In this document: one piece after another, positions 1 to 8,292 of the stretch
Layout of the letters: each line of letters opens with the position of its first letter
How positions within the stretch are numbered: the first letter of the stretch is position 1
Origin: JAAYZX01 sp040770645
GTDB lineage: Bacteria > Actinomycetota > Thermoleophilia > RBG-16-64-13
DNA: 31,633 nucleotides
Direction of reading: 5' to 3'
Assembly: GCA_040770645.1 (NCBI GenBank)
Contig: JAXGIS010000018.1
Span: forward strand, 1 to 31,633
The notes under the pieces: model-generated
What the model saw: only the letters and a program-made list of their open reading frames with translations
What the model was told of the DNA's origin: nothing
Databases searched by the model: none
Translations under genes and position numbers: made by a program

Positions 1-1123
1 TTGGGCGCATCGTGTCCGGCGGTGTAGGTCAGGAACTCATCGATGACACCTTCTGTGAAGGTGGCTTCGGTTGGGATGGGGGCTTCATTTACGTTCTTGC
101 CGTCCCACCTCTTGTAAGGGCAGATGATGATCGGCGGGACTTGGTCTTTGGCGATCTTGCCGGTGACTATGCGGTAGAGCAGCTCGATCTCGGCGGCACC
201 CACCTTCTCCGACTGCCCGGCGTAGGTCGCGGATATGATGCCCGCCTTCACGGCTTCCAGGGCTTCCTGGGTACCATTCATGCCCGTCACGAGCACTGCG
301 CCGGCCTCAGGAGCGGCCTCGTTGTAGATCTTCTTGCCGGCGGCGCGAAGCGCTGCGGAGGCCCCGAGGGCACTGCGGTCATTGAAGCACCACACGGCTT
401 GGACATCCGGGTATTTGGTGAGCAACTCCTGCACGATTTGCTGGGCGCCGCTGGCCTGGTGCTCATGTTGTTCTGGGGGCCAACACTTCAAGCCCCGCAG
501 CTTTGGCAGCCGTCTCCATGTTGTCCGCAACGTAAAGAATGTAAGGAACCGGCTCACCACCGATGATGAAGATCTTCCCACCCGGATAGATGGACGAGAA
601 CCATTTGGCCGCGTCTTCCTGAGCAAGCGGGCTGGTGTTCTGCTCCTGCACAAAAGTGGAGGTCACGTAATCCCCGGGGCTGTTCTCAGTCACCACCGGG
701 ATGCCGGCTTCCTGGGCCTTCTTATACACAGCCGTTGCTGCACCCTGGTCCAGGGTCCAACTGGTTATGCCATCCACCTTCTGTTGGATGAAGGTCTCGA
801 TGTCGGCCACCTGCTTGGCCGGAGTGATATTGGCGTCGGCGGTGATGAATTCGGCGCCGAGGATCTTGCACATTTCGCGCTTGCCGTGCTCAAACGCCAT
901 CTGGTGTTGGTTCGATGCGATGGGATTGGACTCCGCAAATACCAGTTTCTTCGCCTCTGTGGTTGGAGTCTCCCCGGTGGTCGAGGTTGCGGACGCTGTA
1001 GTCTCCCGTTGCCTGGGGTGCTGCTGTAGTGGTGGTGCTCCCACAACCTGCCAGCGATGTGGCGAGCAGGGCTATCAACGTTACGATGGCGATAATGACG
1101 CCGATGGTCTTTCTGTTTGTCAT
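1..1123 (-). CDS. Sugar-type ABC transporter substrate-binding lipoprotein (RbsB-like), partial, two frame breaks
   Basis: This encodes a periplasmic-binding-protein type 1 domain of the ribose/galactose-binding kind, which delivers a sugar-like ligand to an ABC importer. The start at 1123 has an AGGAGG ribosome site just upstream. A signal peptide ends in the lipobox LAGC (Cys27), followed by a Thr-rich linker. The mature part contains ESNPIASNQHQ, a QQKVDGI segment and the GIPVVTENSP turn typical of RbsB-like proteins. The reading frame changes near 1005 (run of three C on the plus strand) and again near 476 (run of five G); removing one base at each restores a continuous protein. The C-terminal half (QELLTKYPDVQAVWCFNDR, then GMNGTQEALEAV) lies in a third frame and runs off the left edge. 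The permease and ATPase genes are presumably outside the window. The family is clear; the ligand is not. Confidence 0.85.
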
Positions 1124-1483
1124 TCTGCGGTCCCCTCCTGAGTTAACATAGTTCTCTTTCTACAGGCTCAGCCTCTTCGGTTCTGCGAAGAACAATACTC
1201 CTGCCGATGCGCTCGTACGTGACTGCACCCCCTAGGTTTGAGTGCGACGCTCTGCGGCGATAACCGCTGTGCGACCCCATATCGCGTGCCCGGCAGCATT
1301 TGCAGACACCACTATAGTCCAAGGTAATACAGCGCTGTAGGATTGTCAACGGCTCCGTTGTCTGTAATGAACGCTGGTCAAATTAAGGGTCATTTTGTAT
1401 CGAGTGATTCGTCGTGTGTAGTCTGCCTGCATGGGGGCGATCCTCTGCCGAGGCCCCTGCCGAGACCTCCTCTGTACACGCGC
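1124..1483. other. Intergenic region between the divergent binding-protein and HTH-TrpD genes
   Basis: This roughly 360-base stretch has no convincing gene. It holds the minus-strand promoter and palindrome listed separately (1321-1349). An AT-richer patch at about 1355-1410 may contain the plus-strand promoter, but I found no clear -35/-10 pair there. Two GGTCA copies in direct orientation lie at about 1376-1396. Short open frames here have no recognisable content. Confidence 0.4.
1321..1349 (-). promoter_or_regulatory. Putative sigma-70 promoter with a 12-bp palindromic operator in the spacer
   Basis: On the minus strand a perfect TTGACA (-35) occupies 1349-1344. A 17-base spacer separates it from a weak -10, TACCTT, at 1326-1321. 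The spacer contains the perfect palindrome TACAGCGCTGTA at 1328-1339. A palindrome centred on CG is the usual form of LacI-family operators, and sugar-type binding proteins such as the downstream gene are often under LacI-family control. The start codon lies about 200 bases downstream. The -35 and palindrome are directly visible; the regulator is inferred. Confidence 0.45.
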
Positions 1484-2866
1484 ATGCGTTGCATCTTTAG
1501 ACCTTTCGCCGATGCGTTGGCGGAGCTACTCCGCCAGGAGAGCGGAGATCCGCGTGCTCGCATCGATACTCCGTGAGTTTTTCCGCCGGCTGGAGGGGTG
1601 GGAGTACGAGACCCTCCGCAAACAAGTGGCCGGAGAGCGTACTCTGCAGCCGGAGGCCATCGAAGCCATGGCCTCGGCACTTCACGTGACACCGGAGTAC
1701 TTTCTGGAGTACCGGCGGCATCAAATCGAGAAGTCTATCTCGGACCATCCTGAACTCGTGGACCTGGTCTATGATTTGTTGGTGAGTCGCTCCAAATCGC
1801 TTGACGCTGTTGCTGCTCCTCTGGTCTCCATTGCCCTCGATCTCCTGGCCGAACGTCGTGATCTCGATGCCGATTTGGCGTCCAAAGTCCTGGACCTGAT
1901 TATCGAGGCCAAGTGGGTGATATTCAGGCTGCCGCGTTTCTCATGGGTTTGCGAGTCAAGGGTGAAAGCGGGGAGGAGATCTCTGGATTCGCCCGCTCGA
2001 TGCAGAAGATCGCGGGTGCCAGTCTATATAGAATGTGATGAACCGCTGATGGACATCGTCAGCACGGGGGGCGATCGTCTCGCCACTTTCAACATCTCCA
2101 GCACCGCGGCGCTGTCGCAGCTGGTGCCGGAGTCAAAGTGGCCAAGCACGGCAGCCGGGGACAGACTTCTTATGCGGGCGCCGCCGACTTGATGCAGGCG
2201 CTGGGAGCCCGCATCGATCTTCCTCCGGAGGCCCATCGCTCAGTGCGTCCAAGAGGTGGGGATTCGGTTTCATGTTCGCTCCGCTGCACTACACCGCCAT
2301 TCGCCGTCTGGTGCCCGTGCGACGCAGTCTGAACATGCCCACCGTCTTCAATATGCTTGCCTCTCCTGAGCCCGGCGGATGTTAAGCGGCAGCTCACCGG
2401 TGTGAGCGACGCGCGCGCCACGTGCCTGTCTTGGCCGAGGCACTGGTCCACATGGGATCAGAACGGGCGATGGTGGTACACGGTGAGGACGGTTTGGACG
2501 AGGATATCTATTAGCTCGCCCACCATAGTGGTGGAAGTCGAGGATGGAAGCGCAGTGACCCTTTCCACATATACCCGGGTTGGCCCACGGATTGCGTCGA
2601 TGGCCGCTGAAGTACTTGGTGGGCGGGGACCCTGCCAAGTGCTTCCATCACCCGCGGGGTGCTGGCAGGTGAACCGGGTGCCCCCACTGGAGCTGGTATT
2701 GATGAACGCCGGCGCGGCCATATATTTGGCCGACAAAGCCGAGTCAATCCATGAGGGCATCGATTTGGCCCGCCGGGCGGTGCAATCGGGCCGGGCTTTG
2801 GAGACGCTGAATGCGTTTGTGCAGTTCACGCAGTCGGTCGATAGGGTGACCCGCGAACGCGCGTAA
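1484..2866 (+). pseudogene. HTH domain joined to an anthranilate phosphoribosyltransferase-like (TrpD) domain, about ten frame breaks
   Basis: The first part (about 1484-1790) resembles an XRE-like helix-turn-helix domain: FADALAELLRQESG, then after a break near 1572, ETLRKQVAGERTLQPEAIE and ALHVTPEYFLEYR. The same frame continues without a stop into the N-terminal helical region of TrpD (LLAERRDLDADLASKVLDL, about 1825-1905). The TrpD core is recognisable across frames: AAFLMGLRVKGESGEEI, DIVSTGGD (glycine-rich PRPP loop), TFNISSTAA, KVAKHGSRG, FAPLHYTAIRRLVPVRR, VVHGEDGLDE (metal-binding Asp-Glu) and LVLMNAGAAIYLADKAES. Breaks lie near 1572, 1912, 2027, 2112, 2230, 2255, 2355, 2415, 2508, 2570 and 2640-2680. 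Catalytic motifs are kept, so this is either poor local sequence or a young pseudogene. No other trp gene is nearby. TrpD identity is firm; whether HTH and TrpD form one protein is not. Confidence 0.7.
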
Positions 2867-2875
2867 GCGAGACGG

Positions 2876-2907
2876 CACAGCCCGCGGGTGGGAATCCGCG
2901 GGCTGTG
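2876..2907 (+). terminator. Hairpin terminator after the HTH-TrpD gene
   Basis: A perfect 12-bp GC-rich stem (CACAGCCCGCGG pairing with 2896-2907) closes an 8-base loop, starting 9 bases after the TrpD stop. There is no T-run, so Rho-independent activity is uncertain. It lies between two convergent genes. Confidence 0.6.
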
Positions 2908-2933
2908 TGGATGGGGAGGCTTGGTTATGGTCT

Positions 2934-2954
2934 GCGGCCACGAGTGATGGCCGC
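2934..2954 (-). terminator. Hairpin after the aminotransferase gene
   Basis: A 7-bp perfect stem (GCGGCCA with TGGCCGC) and 7-base loop lie 10 bases beyond the minus-strand aminotransferase stop codon. With the hairpin at 2876-2907 it separates the two convergent transcripts. No T-run is seen. Confidence 0.4.
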
Positions 2955-2964
2955 CCGTATGTGA

Positions 2965-4167
2965 TCAATGGCGGGGAGTCGAGGCCAGAAGTTCGGGCTC
3001 CTTATATACCTGCGCGAGCGCGTCCACCGCGTAATCGCACTCTTCCGGTAGGTTGTAGAAGTGGGGGGCCAGTCGAATCACGGGGCCGCGCGCGGGGGCG
3101 ATGACGCCGCGTTTGAGCATCAGGTCCTGTGCCACGTGGGAATCGCCCGGGCACATGAACGATGTGATAGGGGTCTTGAGGGTGACATCGTCGGTTCCGT
3201 ACAGCGTGAGGCCCTGGGCCCGGCCCCGCTCGATGATGCGCGCCGAGAGCGTGCGTGTGTAGTCGCGGATGTTTTCCACACCCACTTCCGTGATGACCTG
3301 CAGGCCGCCGCGGGCAATGTAGACGGCGGGTACCGGCCAGGTGCCGGTCTCGAGCCGCTTGGCGGTTGGGTGCCAATCGAGCAGTTTGGGATCGAAGGCG
3401 AAGACATCGGTGCGCCCAAACCAACCCGTATGAGCAGGCTCCAAGAGCGGGAGCAACTCCTTCTTGGCATAGAGGAAGGCGATCCCCGGCACGCCAAACA
3501 TCCACTTGAGTGTGCCTGTGGTGAGGAAATCTACATCCATGGCCTTCACGTCGATGGGGACTATGCCTGAGGACTGGTACGCGTCTACGAATAGGAATGC
3601 GCCCTTATCGTGGGCCTTCTTGGCGATGGCCGCGATGTCCTGCACGTAACCGTTCTGATAGAAGGCGTGTGTGGCCGAGACCAGGAGGGTCGACTCGTCG
3701 ATCAGGGGGTCATAGTCCTCGGCGTGGATGATCTCGTCGCGGATGGGCACCCACGCCGGCTCCAAGCCGTAGCGACCGTGCGCCAGGATGATGTGTGCCA
3801 CGCAGGGGAACTCCGCCTCGGTGAGGACCACTTTCTTGCGGTCCTTGAGAGGCAGTGCGCTGATCAACACCGCCGTAGCCTCGGAAACCGAGGTGAGGGT
3901 GGCTATTTCGTCGGGCGACGCGTTGATGAAGGCTGCGAAATCTGCCTTGAGGGCGTCGACTTCATCTTCCCAGCGGTCCCAGTCCATGACTTCGCGGCTC
4001 CAGGATTCGAGGTACCGCTCCGCCGCCATGCGCGTATGATCGGTTTGAGGAGTCTGAGAGCAGTTGTTCAGGCACCAAACGCTCGCACGCAGGCACGCGG
4101 CGCCATGCTCAATATTGAAACCGTAGGGCTGGAGGGATGATTCGTTAGTCGATGCTTGGGTACTCAT
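2965..4167 (-). CDS. Class V PLP-dependent aminotransferase / cysteine desulfurase-like enzyme
   Basis: This is an intact 400-residue fold-type I PLP enzyme of the class V group, which includes cysteine desulfurases, isopenicillin-N epimerase-like proteins and kynureninase. It begins its conserved region with CLNNCSQTP (residues 32-40). The PLP-ring motif DAYQ is at 195-198, the Schiff-base lysine is probably Lys221 in TGTLKW, and the substrate carboxylate arginine is probably Arg365 in VIRLAPHFYN. The usual His after DAYQ is replaced by Ser. I see no cysteine in a SufS-like mobile catalytic loop, so a desulfurase role is doubtful. A transaminase, lyase or epimerase acting on an amino acid is more likely. 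It is transcribed alone from the promoter at 4209-4237, divergent to threonine aldolase. Confidence 0.85.
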   Translation of the reverse strand: MSTQASTNESSLQPYGFNIEHGAACLRASVWCLNNCSQTPQTDHTRMAAERYLESWSREVMDWDRWEDEVDALKADFAAFINASPDEIATLTSVSEATAVLISALPLKDRKKVVLTEAEFPCVAHIILAHGRYGLEPAWVPIRDEIIHAEDYDPLIDESTLLVSATHAFYQNGYVQDIAAIAKKAHDKGAFLFVDAYQSSGIVPIDVKAMDVDFLTTGTLKWMFGVPGIAFLYAKKELLPLLEPAHTGWFGRTDVFAFDPKLLDWHPTAKRLETGTWPVPAVYIARGGLQVITEVGVENIRDYTRTLSARIIERGRAQGLTLYGTDDVTLKTPITSFMCPGDSHVAQDLMLKRGVIAPARGPVIRLAPHFYNLPEECDYAVDALAQVYKEPELLASTPRH

Positions 4168-4187
4168 GACTTCACCCGCCCCCTTGC

Positions 4188-4237
4188 GCGGTCAACTGAT
4201 TAGACCGCATACTACCCAGAAGTACGGTATGTGTCAA
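4188..4237 (-). promoter_or_regulatory. Promoter of the aminotransferase gene with a downstream inverted repeat
   Basis: On the minus strand TTGACA lies at 4237-4232, a 17-base spacer follows, and the -10 TAGTAT is at 4214-4209. Immediately after the -10, at 4208-4188, sits a 6-9-6 inverted repeat (GCGGTC, nine bases, GACCGC). It would cover the transcription start and is a candidate repressor operator. The region is shared with the divergent threonine aldolase gene, so one regulator could control both. Confidence 0.6.
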
Positions 4238-4329
4238 GCTGGGGCCGCCCGGGTACGCGCTGTGAATCGTTTGCAACCCTTAGTGCCTGAGGCTTCTGTG
4301 GGTGGACCATAACCATGGAGGGATCACCT

Positions 4330-5367
4330 ATGCGAATCGTGGAACTGAGGAGCGACACCAAGACCAAGCCCACGCCCGAGATGCGAGAGGCCATGTTTTC
4401 TGCCGAGGTGGGTGATGATGTATCCGCGGAGGACCCAAGTGTCAATCGTTTGGAGGCACTAGGCGCGGAGATGTTGGGGAAAGAGGCGGGTTTGTTCGTG
4501 GCCAGTGGCACCATGGGCAACCTGGTGAGCGTTCTCACTCATTGCCGGCGGGGACACGAGATCATACTCGGTGAGTGGGCGCACATCTACTGGGCGGAGG
4601 TGGCCGGCGCGGCCGCTCTGGGCGGCATCTCCTACCGACCTCTGCCCAACGAGCCTGATGGCAGCTTGGATCTTATGAGGATGGAGGAAGGGATCAGACC
4701 TTCCGACACCCACTATCCCGAAACGGGCCTGGTCTGTCTGGAGAACTCGCACAATCGCATGGGCGGTCGAGTGCTCGGTCTCGACTATATGGCGGCCACC
4801 CGTGCCCTCTGTGACCGTCACGGTCTCCCCATCCACCTCGATGGTGCCCGGCTCTTCAACGCGGCCACGTATCTTGGAGTGCCGGCCGCGGAGATAGCCC
4901 GCTACGCGGACAGTGTGCAGATCTGCCTCTCCAAAGGCCTTGGGGCCCCGGTGGGCTCCATCGTGGCCGGCACGGCGGGATTCATCTCTCGCGCCAGGAA
5001 GGTCCGCAAGATGCTGGGAGGTGGCATGAGACAGGCGGGCGTGATCGCGGCGGCCGGGATCGTGGCACTGGAGCAACACGTGCAACGGCTGGAGCAGGAC
5101 CACGCCAATGCGCGTCTCCTGGCGGAGGGGCTGGCCGCCGTACCTGGAATCGAGATAGATCCGACTGAGGTTCAGACCAATATCGTCAACGCTCGTCTGG
5201 CGGTGGGTGCCCCCTCGGCCGGGGAGTTTGAGGTGGGCATGGCGGCCAGGGGTGTGCTGTTTCAGGCAATTTCTGAGCGCGAAGTGCGCATGGTGACTCA
5301 CTTGGACGTCTCACGTTCTGATATCTTGTGGGCGCTCGAACAGATCAGCGGTTTCCTAGTGGCTTAG
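4330..5367 (+). CDS. ltaE: Low-specificity L-threonine aldolase family protein
   Basis: This PLP enzyme family cleaves L-threonine, allo-threonine or other beta-hydroxy amino acids to glycine and an aldehyde. The N-terminus has the family hallmark ELRSDTKTKPTPEM. FVASGTMGN (57-64) would bind the PLP phosphate, HLDGARLFNA (169-178) holds the PLP Asp, and Lys202 in CLSKGLGAPVGS is the Schiff-base lysine. The 345-residue length matches the family. I chose the ATG at 4330 because GGAGGG lies 6-9 bases upstream; an ATG at 4315 overlaps that ribosome site. Two FCD regulator genes follow in the same direction with about 45-50 base gaps, suggesting one operon. The aldehyde product could feed the oxidoreductases encoded downstream (inference). 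Confidence 0.92.
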   Translation: MRIVELRSDTKTKPTPEMREAMFSAEVGDDVSAEDPSVNRLEALGAEMLGKEAGLFVASGTMGNLVSVLTHCRRGHEIILGEWAHIYWAEVAGAAALGGISYRPLPNEPDGSLDLMRMEEGIRPSDTHYPETGLVCLENSHNRMGGRVLGLDYMAATRALCDRHGLPIHLDGARLFNAATYLGVPAAEIARYADSVQICLSKGLGAPVGSIVAGTAGFISRARKVRKMLGGGMRQAGVIAAAGIVALEQHVQRLEQDHANARLLAEGLAAVPGIEIDPTEVQTNIVNARLAVGAPSAGEFEVGMAARGVLFQAISEREVRMVTHLDVSRSDILWALEQISGFLVA

Positions 5368-5417
5368 ATGACAGACACTGGGTTGCGCGAGATCGCCATA
5401 ACGAAGGAGTGGCGTAG

Positions 5418-6170
5418 GTGGATCAAGATCTCTTCGAATCGGTGAAGCCTAGGAGGCTCTCTGATAGTGCCGTCGACCAGATCCTGGGCCTAGTGAACGC
5501 AGGCCAGCTGGCCCCGGGTAGCAGGATGCCGCCTGAGCGAGAACTCATCACTCGACTGGGAGTCAGTCGTACGTCCTTGCGTGAGGCCATCCGGATCCTT
5601 GAGACGCTCGGTGTTCTACGTGTTGTCCCCGGTCGCGGGACTTGGGTACGCGAGGACTACCAGCAGCCCAAGCTGGGCGAGACCATTGCTTGGCTTCCCA
5701 GCCACGAACACGACGTCATGCAACTCTTCGAGGTCCGTGAGACTCTGGAGGTGAAGGCGGCGCAACTGGCGGCAGAGCGGGCGACCGCGGATGAACTGGT
5801 TTCGATGAGCGTCAGCATCCAACGCCTACAGGAAGCCATTGCTGCAGGCGACTACGATGGGATGTTGGCGGCCGATAGCATGTTCCACGAAGCTCTGGGG
5901 GCGGCGTCCGGCAACGCGCTGCTGGTGGAACTTCTGGGTCACGTCTACTCCATGGTGCAGCGTGTGCGCAAGGCTTTGATAGCCATGCCCGGCCGCCCAG
6001 AGGCCATCTTGCGTGAGCACATATCGGTGATGGAAGCGATCTTGTCGCGCAACGCGCGTCTGGCTGCCAAGGCCATACAAACGCACGACCGCAAAGCGGA
6101 GGAGGCCGCCCGTGCTGCCATTGCGGCTGGGCACCTGGTGGCGGTGACGGACAAGTCGAGCCGTGGATAA
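5418..6170 (+). CDS. FadR-like (GntR/FCD) transcriptional regulator 1
   Basis: This is a 250-residue two-domain regulator. Residues about 10-78 are the GntR winged helix (PPERELITRLGVSRTSLREAI, then GVLRVVPGRGTWV). Residues about 95-230 are an FCD ligand-binding domain with the metal-site pattern Asp...FHEALGAASGN, H of GHVYSMV, H of REHISVMEAI and H of QTHDR. FCD domains usually bind a small carboxylate that releases the protein from DNA. The start is GTG, with GAAGGAG 8-10 bases upstream. The protein is a close paralogue of the next gene; both begin DLF-S-KPRRLSD. Confidence 0.92.
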   Translation: MDQDLFESVKPRRLSDSAVDQILGLVNAGQLAPGSRMPPERELITRLGVSRTSLREAIRILETLGVLRVVPGRGTWVREDYQQPKLGETIAWLPSHEHDVMQLFEVRETLEVKAAQLAAERATADELVSMSVSIQRLQEAIAAGDYDGMLAADSMFHEALGAASGNALLVELLGHVYSMVQRVRKALIAMPGRPEAILREHISVMEAILSRNARLAAKAIQTHDRKAEEAARAAIAAGHLVAVTDKSSRG

Positions 6171-6214
6171 GATAGGTTCCTGACCTGACTGGGAGGGTGT
6201 GCGGGTGCTGTGTC

Positions 6215-6967
6215 ATGGGGAAGCGTGATCTGTTCACGTCACTGAAGCCACGTCGGCTGTCTGACGGTGCGGTGGATCAGGTGGTGGCGCTCGTGCGGAG
6301 CGGCGCACTGGCTCCGGGCGCCAAACTGCCACCCGAGCGTGATCTGGTGGTACGGCTGGGAGTGAGCCGCAACTCTTTGCGGGAAGCAGTGCGGATCTTG
6401 GAGACCATGGGCATCCTTCGTGTGGTACCCGGTCGGGGAACATGGGTTCGGGAGGACGTCAACCAACGAGCCATGCAGCCGGTCACTTCATGGCTGCCCG
6501 TGCACTCCCGTGATGCCTCCGACTTGTTGGAGATGCGGGAGACCCTCGAGGTGAAGGCTGCAGCGCTGGCCGCAGAGCGGGGGACTGAGGAGGATCTGGC
6601 GCTGATAAGCAGTTGCCTCGATCGTCTACATAGTGCGGTTGAGGCCGGTGATGCGGAGAGTGTTATCGCTGCGGATGCGTGTTTCCACGAGGCGGTGGGT
6701 GCAGCTTCTGGGAATCGAATACTGGCGGAATCGCTCTTGAGTCTGAACAACCTCCAGGCCGAGACGAGAAGGGTGGTTGTGTCGCTTCCCGGCCGCCTTC
6801 GCCGCATGATCCCGGAACACCCTGCCGTGGCTCAGGCTATTCTGGCGCGCGATGCAGAGGCAGCCGCCAAAGCCATGTTCACTCACGTGCGGCGTGTGGC
6901 GGAAGAGGTGGAGGCCGTGGCCCATCGGGAACGCTACATGTCCAAGCAAGCCCGCGACTCTCGCTGA
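6215..6967 (+). CDS. FadR-like (GntR/FCD) transcriptional regulator 2
   Basis: This has the same architecture as the preceding gene: a GntR winged helix (PPERDLVVRLGVSRNSLREAV, GILRVVPGRGTWV) followed by an FCD domain (FHEAVGAASGN, PEHPAVAQAILARDAEAA, FTHVRRV). I placed the start at the ATG at 6215 because MGKRDLFTSLKPRRLSD aligns with the paralogue's start; in-frame GTGs at 6197 and 6203 are alternatives. The ligand residues of the FCD metal site are present. The tandem pair probably arose by duplication. Likely targets are the flanking aldolase, hydroxylase and transporter genes, but this is inference. Confidence 0.9.
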   Translation: MGKRDLFTSLKPRRLSDGAVDQVVALVRSGALAPGAKLPPERDLVVRLGVSRNSLREAVRILETMGILRVVPGRGTWVREDVNQRAMQPVTSWLPVHSRDASDLLEMRETLEVKAAALAAERGTEEDLALISSCLDRLHSAVEAGDAESVIAADACFHEAVGAASGNRILAESLLSLNNLQAETRRVVVSLPGRLRRMIPEHPAVAQAILARDAEAAAKAMFTHVRRVAEEVEAVAHRERYMSKQARDSR

Positions 6968-6978
6968 GTCCGCTGGCG

Positions 6979-7007
6979 CGATGCCGCACCCGGGTTCGGC
7001 GGTAGCG
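6979..7007 (+). terminator. Possible hairpin terminator after FCD regulator 2
   Basis: CGATGCCGC at 6979-6987 can pair with GCGGTAGCG at 6999-7007, with one A-G mismatch and one G-T wobble, around an 11-base loop. It lies just after the stop codon. No T-run follows, so the call is tentative. Confidence 0.35.
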
Positions 7008-7030
7008 AGCGGGGGTTGCTGAGTAGGGTG

Positions 7031-7059
7031 TTGACATGAGTTCACCGGAATCGTAGAGT
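7031..7059 (+). promoter_or_regulatory. Putative sigma-70 promoter for molybdenum hydroxylase set 1
   Basis: A perfect -35 TTGACA (7031-7036) is followed by a 17-base spacer and a -10 TAGAGT (7054-7059, 4 of 6 matches). The first gene starts at 7417, so the mRNA would have a leader of about 350 bases. Confidence 0.55.
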
Positions 7060-7416
7060 GGCGAGGAGTGGTTCAATCAGAGGACCATGGGACCAATCGG
7101 ATATGGCCAGGCCGTGAACAACTCATCCGTTCTCTTCAAATGCTGCCTTCTCTCCAGATGCTGCCTATCGATACGCCGTTGCCCCGGCATCGGACGACCG
7201 AATACTGGCCGGATCGCCATCAGACCTCGGCTTGCTGGCGGACGCTGAACGCCGGGTGCCTCGCCGTTTGTCCCGACGTCTATATCGTTGCATGCCTTGG
7301 CCCGGCACTCTGACACGGGGGCGCCTCGCTGCAGAGGAATAGGGTTCTGGAAGTGGGCACTTCGGGTGAGATGGATATCTTGGTGAATATCTCGGTGCTT
7401 AGAAGGAGGGAGTTCT
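7060..7416 (+). other. Long untranslated leader upstream of the hydroxylase operon
   Basis: About 350 bases separate the probable promoter from the first start codon. Visible features are a GCCGGG...CCCGGC pair able to close a large loop (about 7251-7308) and two adjacent near-identical 12-mers, ATATCTTGGTGA and ATATCTCGGTGC, at 7375-7398. The strong ribosome site AGAAGGAGGGAG (7401-7412) follows directly. An 81-codon frame at 7068-7313 looks non-coding. Control at the mRNA level is possible, but I cannot match a known riboswitch. Confidence 0.35.
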
Positions 7417-8292
7417 ATGATTCTGGACTATGTAGCTCCACGAACTTTGTCTGAGGCGTGCGCCCTGGGCAGGGAGGCAGGTGCCGTATTTCTGGCCGGG
7501 GGTACCGATGTACTGGTGTGGGAGGCAGATGGGCGACGCCGGCTCGGCCGGGTGGTGTCTCTGCGCGACCTGTCCGAGCTTCGCGAACGCCGTTGGGACC
7601 AGGACGGATCGCTGTACCTAGGTGCCGGTACCACGCACGATGAGGTGGCCTCGGATCCCGAGATCCAGAGGAAGTACCCGGCTTTGGCAGAGGGTTGTAG
7701 GTCCGTGGGCTCATGGTCCATCAGGGTGGCCGGCACGCTTGGAGGCAATGTGTGTACGGCGGCACCGTCGGCGGACTCAGCGGGCCCGTTGCTCGTGTAC
7801 GGCGCGGAAGTGAAGGTGACGGACGGAGAGTCCGGTCACAGTCTGCCGTTGAGCGAATTCTATGTGGGTGCGGGTAAGACCGTGCTGCAGCAGGGGCAGA
7901 TTGTGATGGGCTTTCGTATACCTGACCCAGGACCTCATGGCGCAGCGTTCATAAAACTGGGACGGAGACGGGCTATGGAGATTGCGCTGGTCAGCGCCAC
8001 GGCGTTGGTCAGCGTGGACGAGGCTGGTGTGTGTCGTGACCTGCGTCTGGCGTTGGGGACGGCGGCTCCCACGCCCATGCTGGTGGAGGGTGCTGCGGAG
8101 ATGGCCGCCGGGCGCCTGCTGGACGACGAAGTAGTTGACCAGATTGCCAAGGCGGCGGCCGCGCAGGCGCGGCCCCGCGTTGGCTCCTTCCGCTGCGACC
8201 CGGAGTACCGGCGCCGCATGGTGGCGGTGGTGGCCGGACGGGCAGTCACGGCGGCCTGGAGTCGAGCGCAGGACGAGAGGAGGGCGTCGTGA
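7417..8292 (+). CDS. Molybdenum hydroxylase FAD-binding subunit, set 1 (CoxM/XdhB-like)
   Basis: This is the medium, FAD-binding subunit of a xanthine dehydrogenase/CO dehydrogenase-family enzyme, passing electrons from the [2Fe-2S] clusters to its acceptor. FAD-binding motifs are LAGGTDVLV near residues 26-34 and AGTLGGNVCTAAPSADS near 105-120. The C-terminal CO_deh_flav_C domain follows (VSATALVSV through YRRRMVAVVAG). The 291-residue length is typical. The start has a strong AAGGAGGGAG site. Its stop overlaps the next start in a GTGA, indicating translational coupling with the fused Fe-S/Mo subunit. Confidence 0.92.
   Translation: MILDYVAPRTLSEACALGREAGAVFLAGGTDVLVWEADGRRRLGRVVSLRDLSELRERRWDQDGSLYLGAGTTHDEVASDPEIQRKYPALAEGCRSVGSWSIRVAGTLGGNVCTAAPSADSAGPLLVYGAEVKVTDGESGHSLPLSEFYVGAGKTVLQQGQIVMGFRIPDPGPHGAAFIKLGRRRAMEIALVSATALVSVDEAGVCRDLRLALGTAAPTPMLVEGAAEMAAGRLLDDEVVDQIAKAAAAQARPRVGSFRCDPEYRRRMVAVVAGRAVTAAWSRAQDERRAS

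Noticed and set aside
1800..2866. Thymidine/pyrimidine phosphorylase instead of TrpD
   Set aside because: The STGGD loop is shared with that family, but TFNISSTAA, KHGSRG, FAPLHYTAIRRLVPVRR and DGLDE follow the TrpD order.
7068..7313. 81-codon open frame in the leader of hydroxylase set 1
   Set aside because: It has no ribosome site, no recognisable domain and unusual composition (many His, Arg, Pro, Trp). It is more likely untranslated leader.
7060..7416. Molybdenum-cofactor riboswitch
   Set aside because: The genomic position would fit, but I could not match the conserved core by eye, so I do not claim it.
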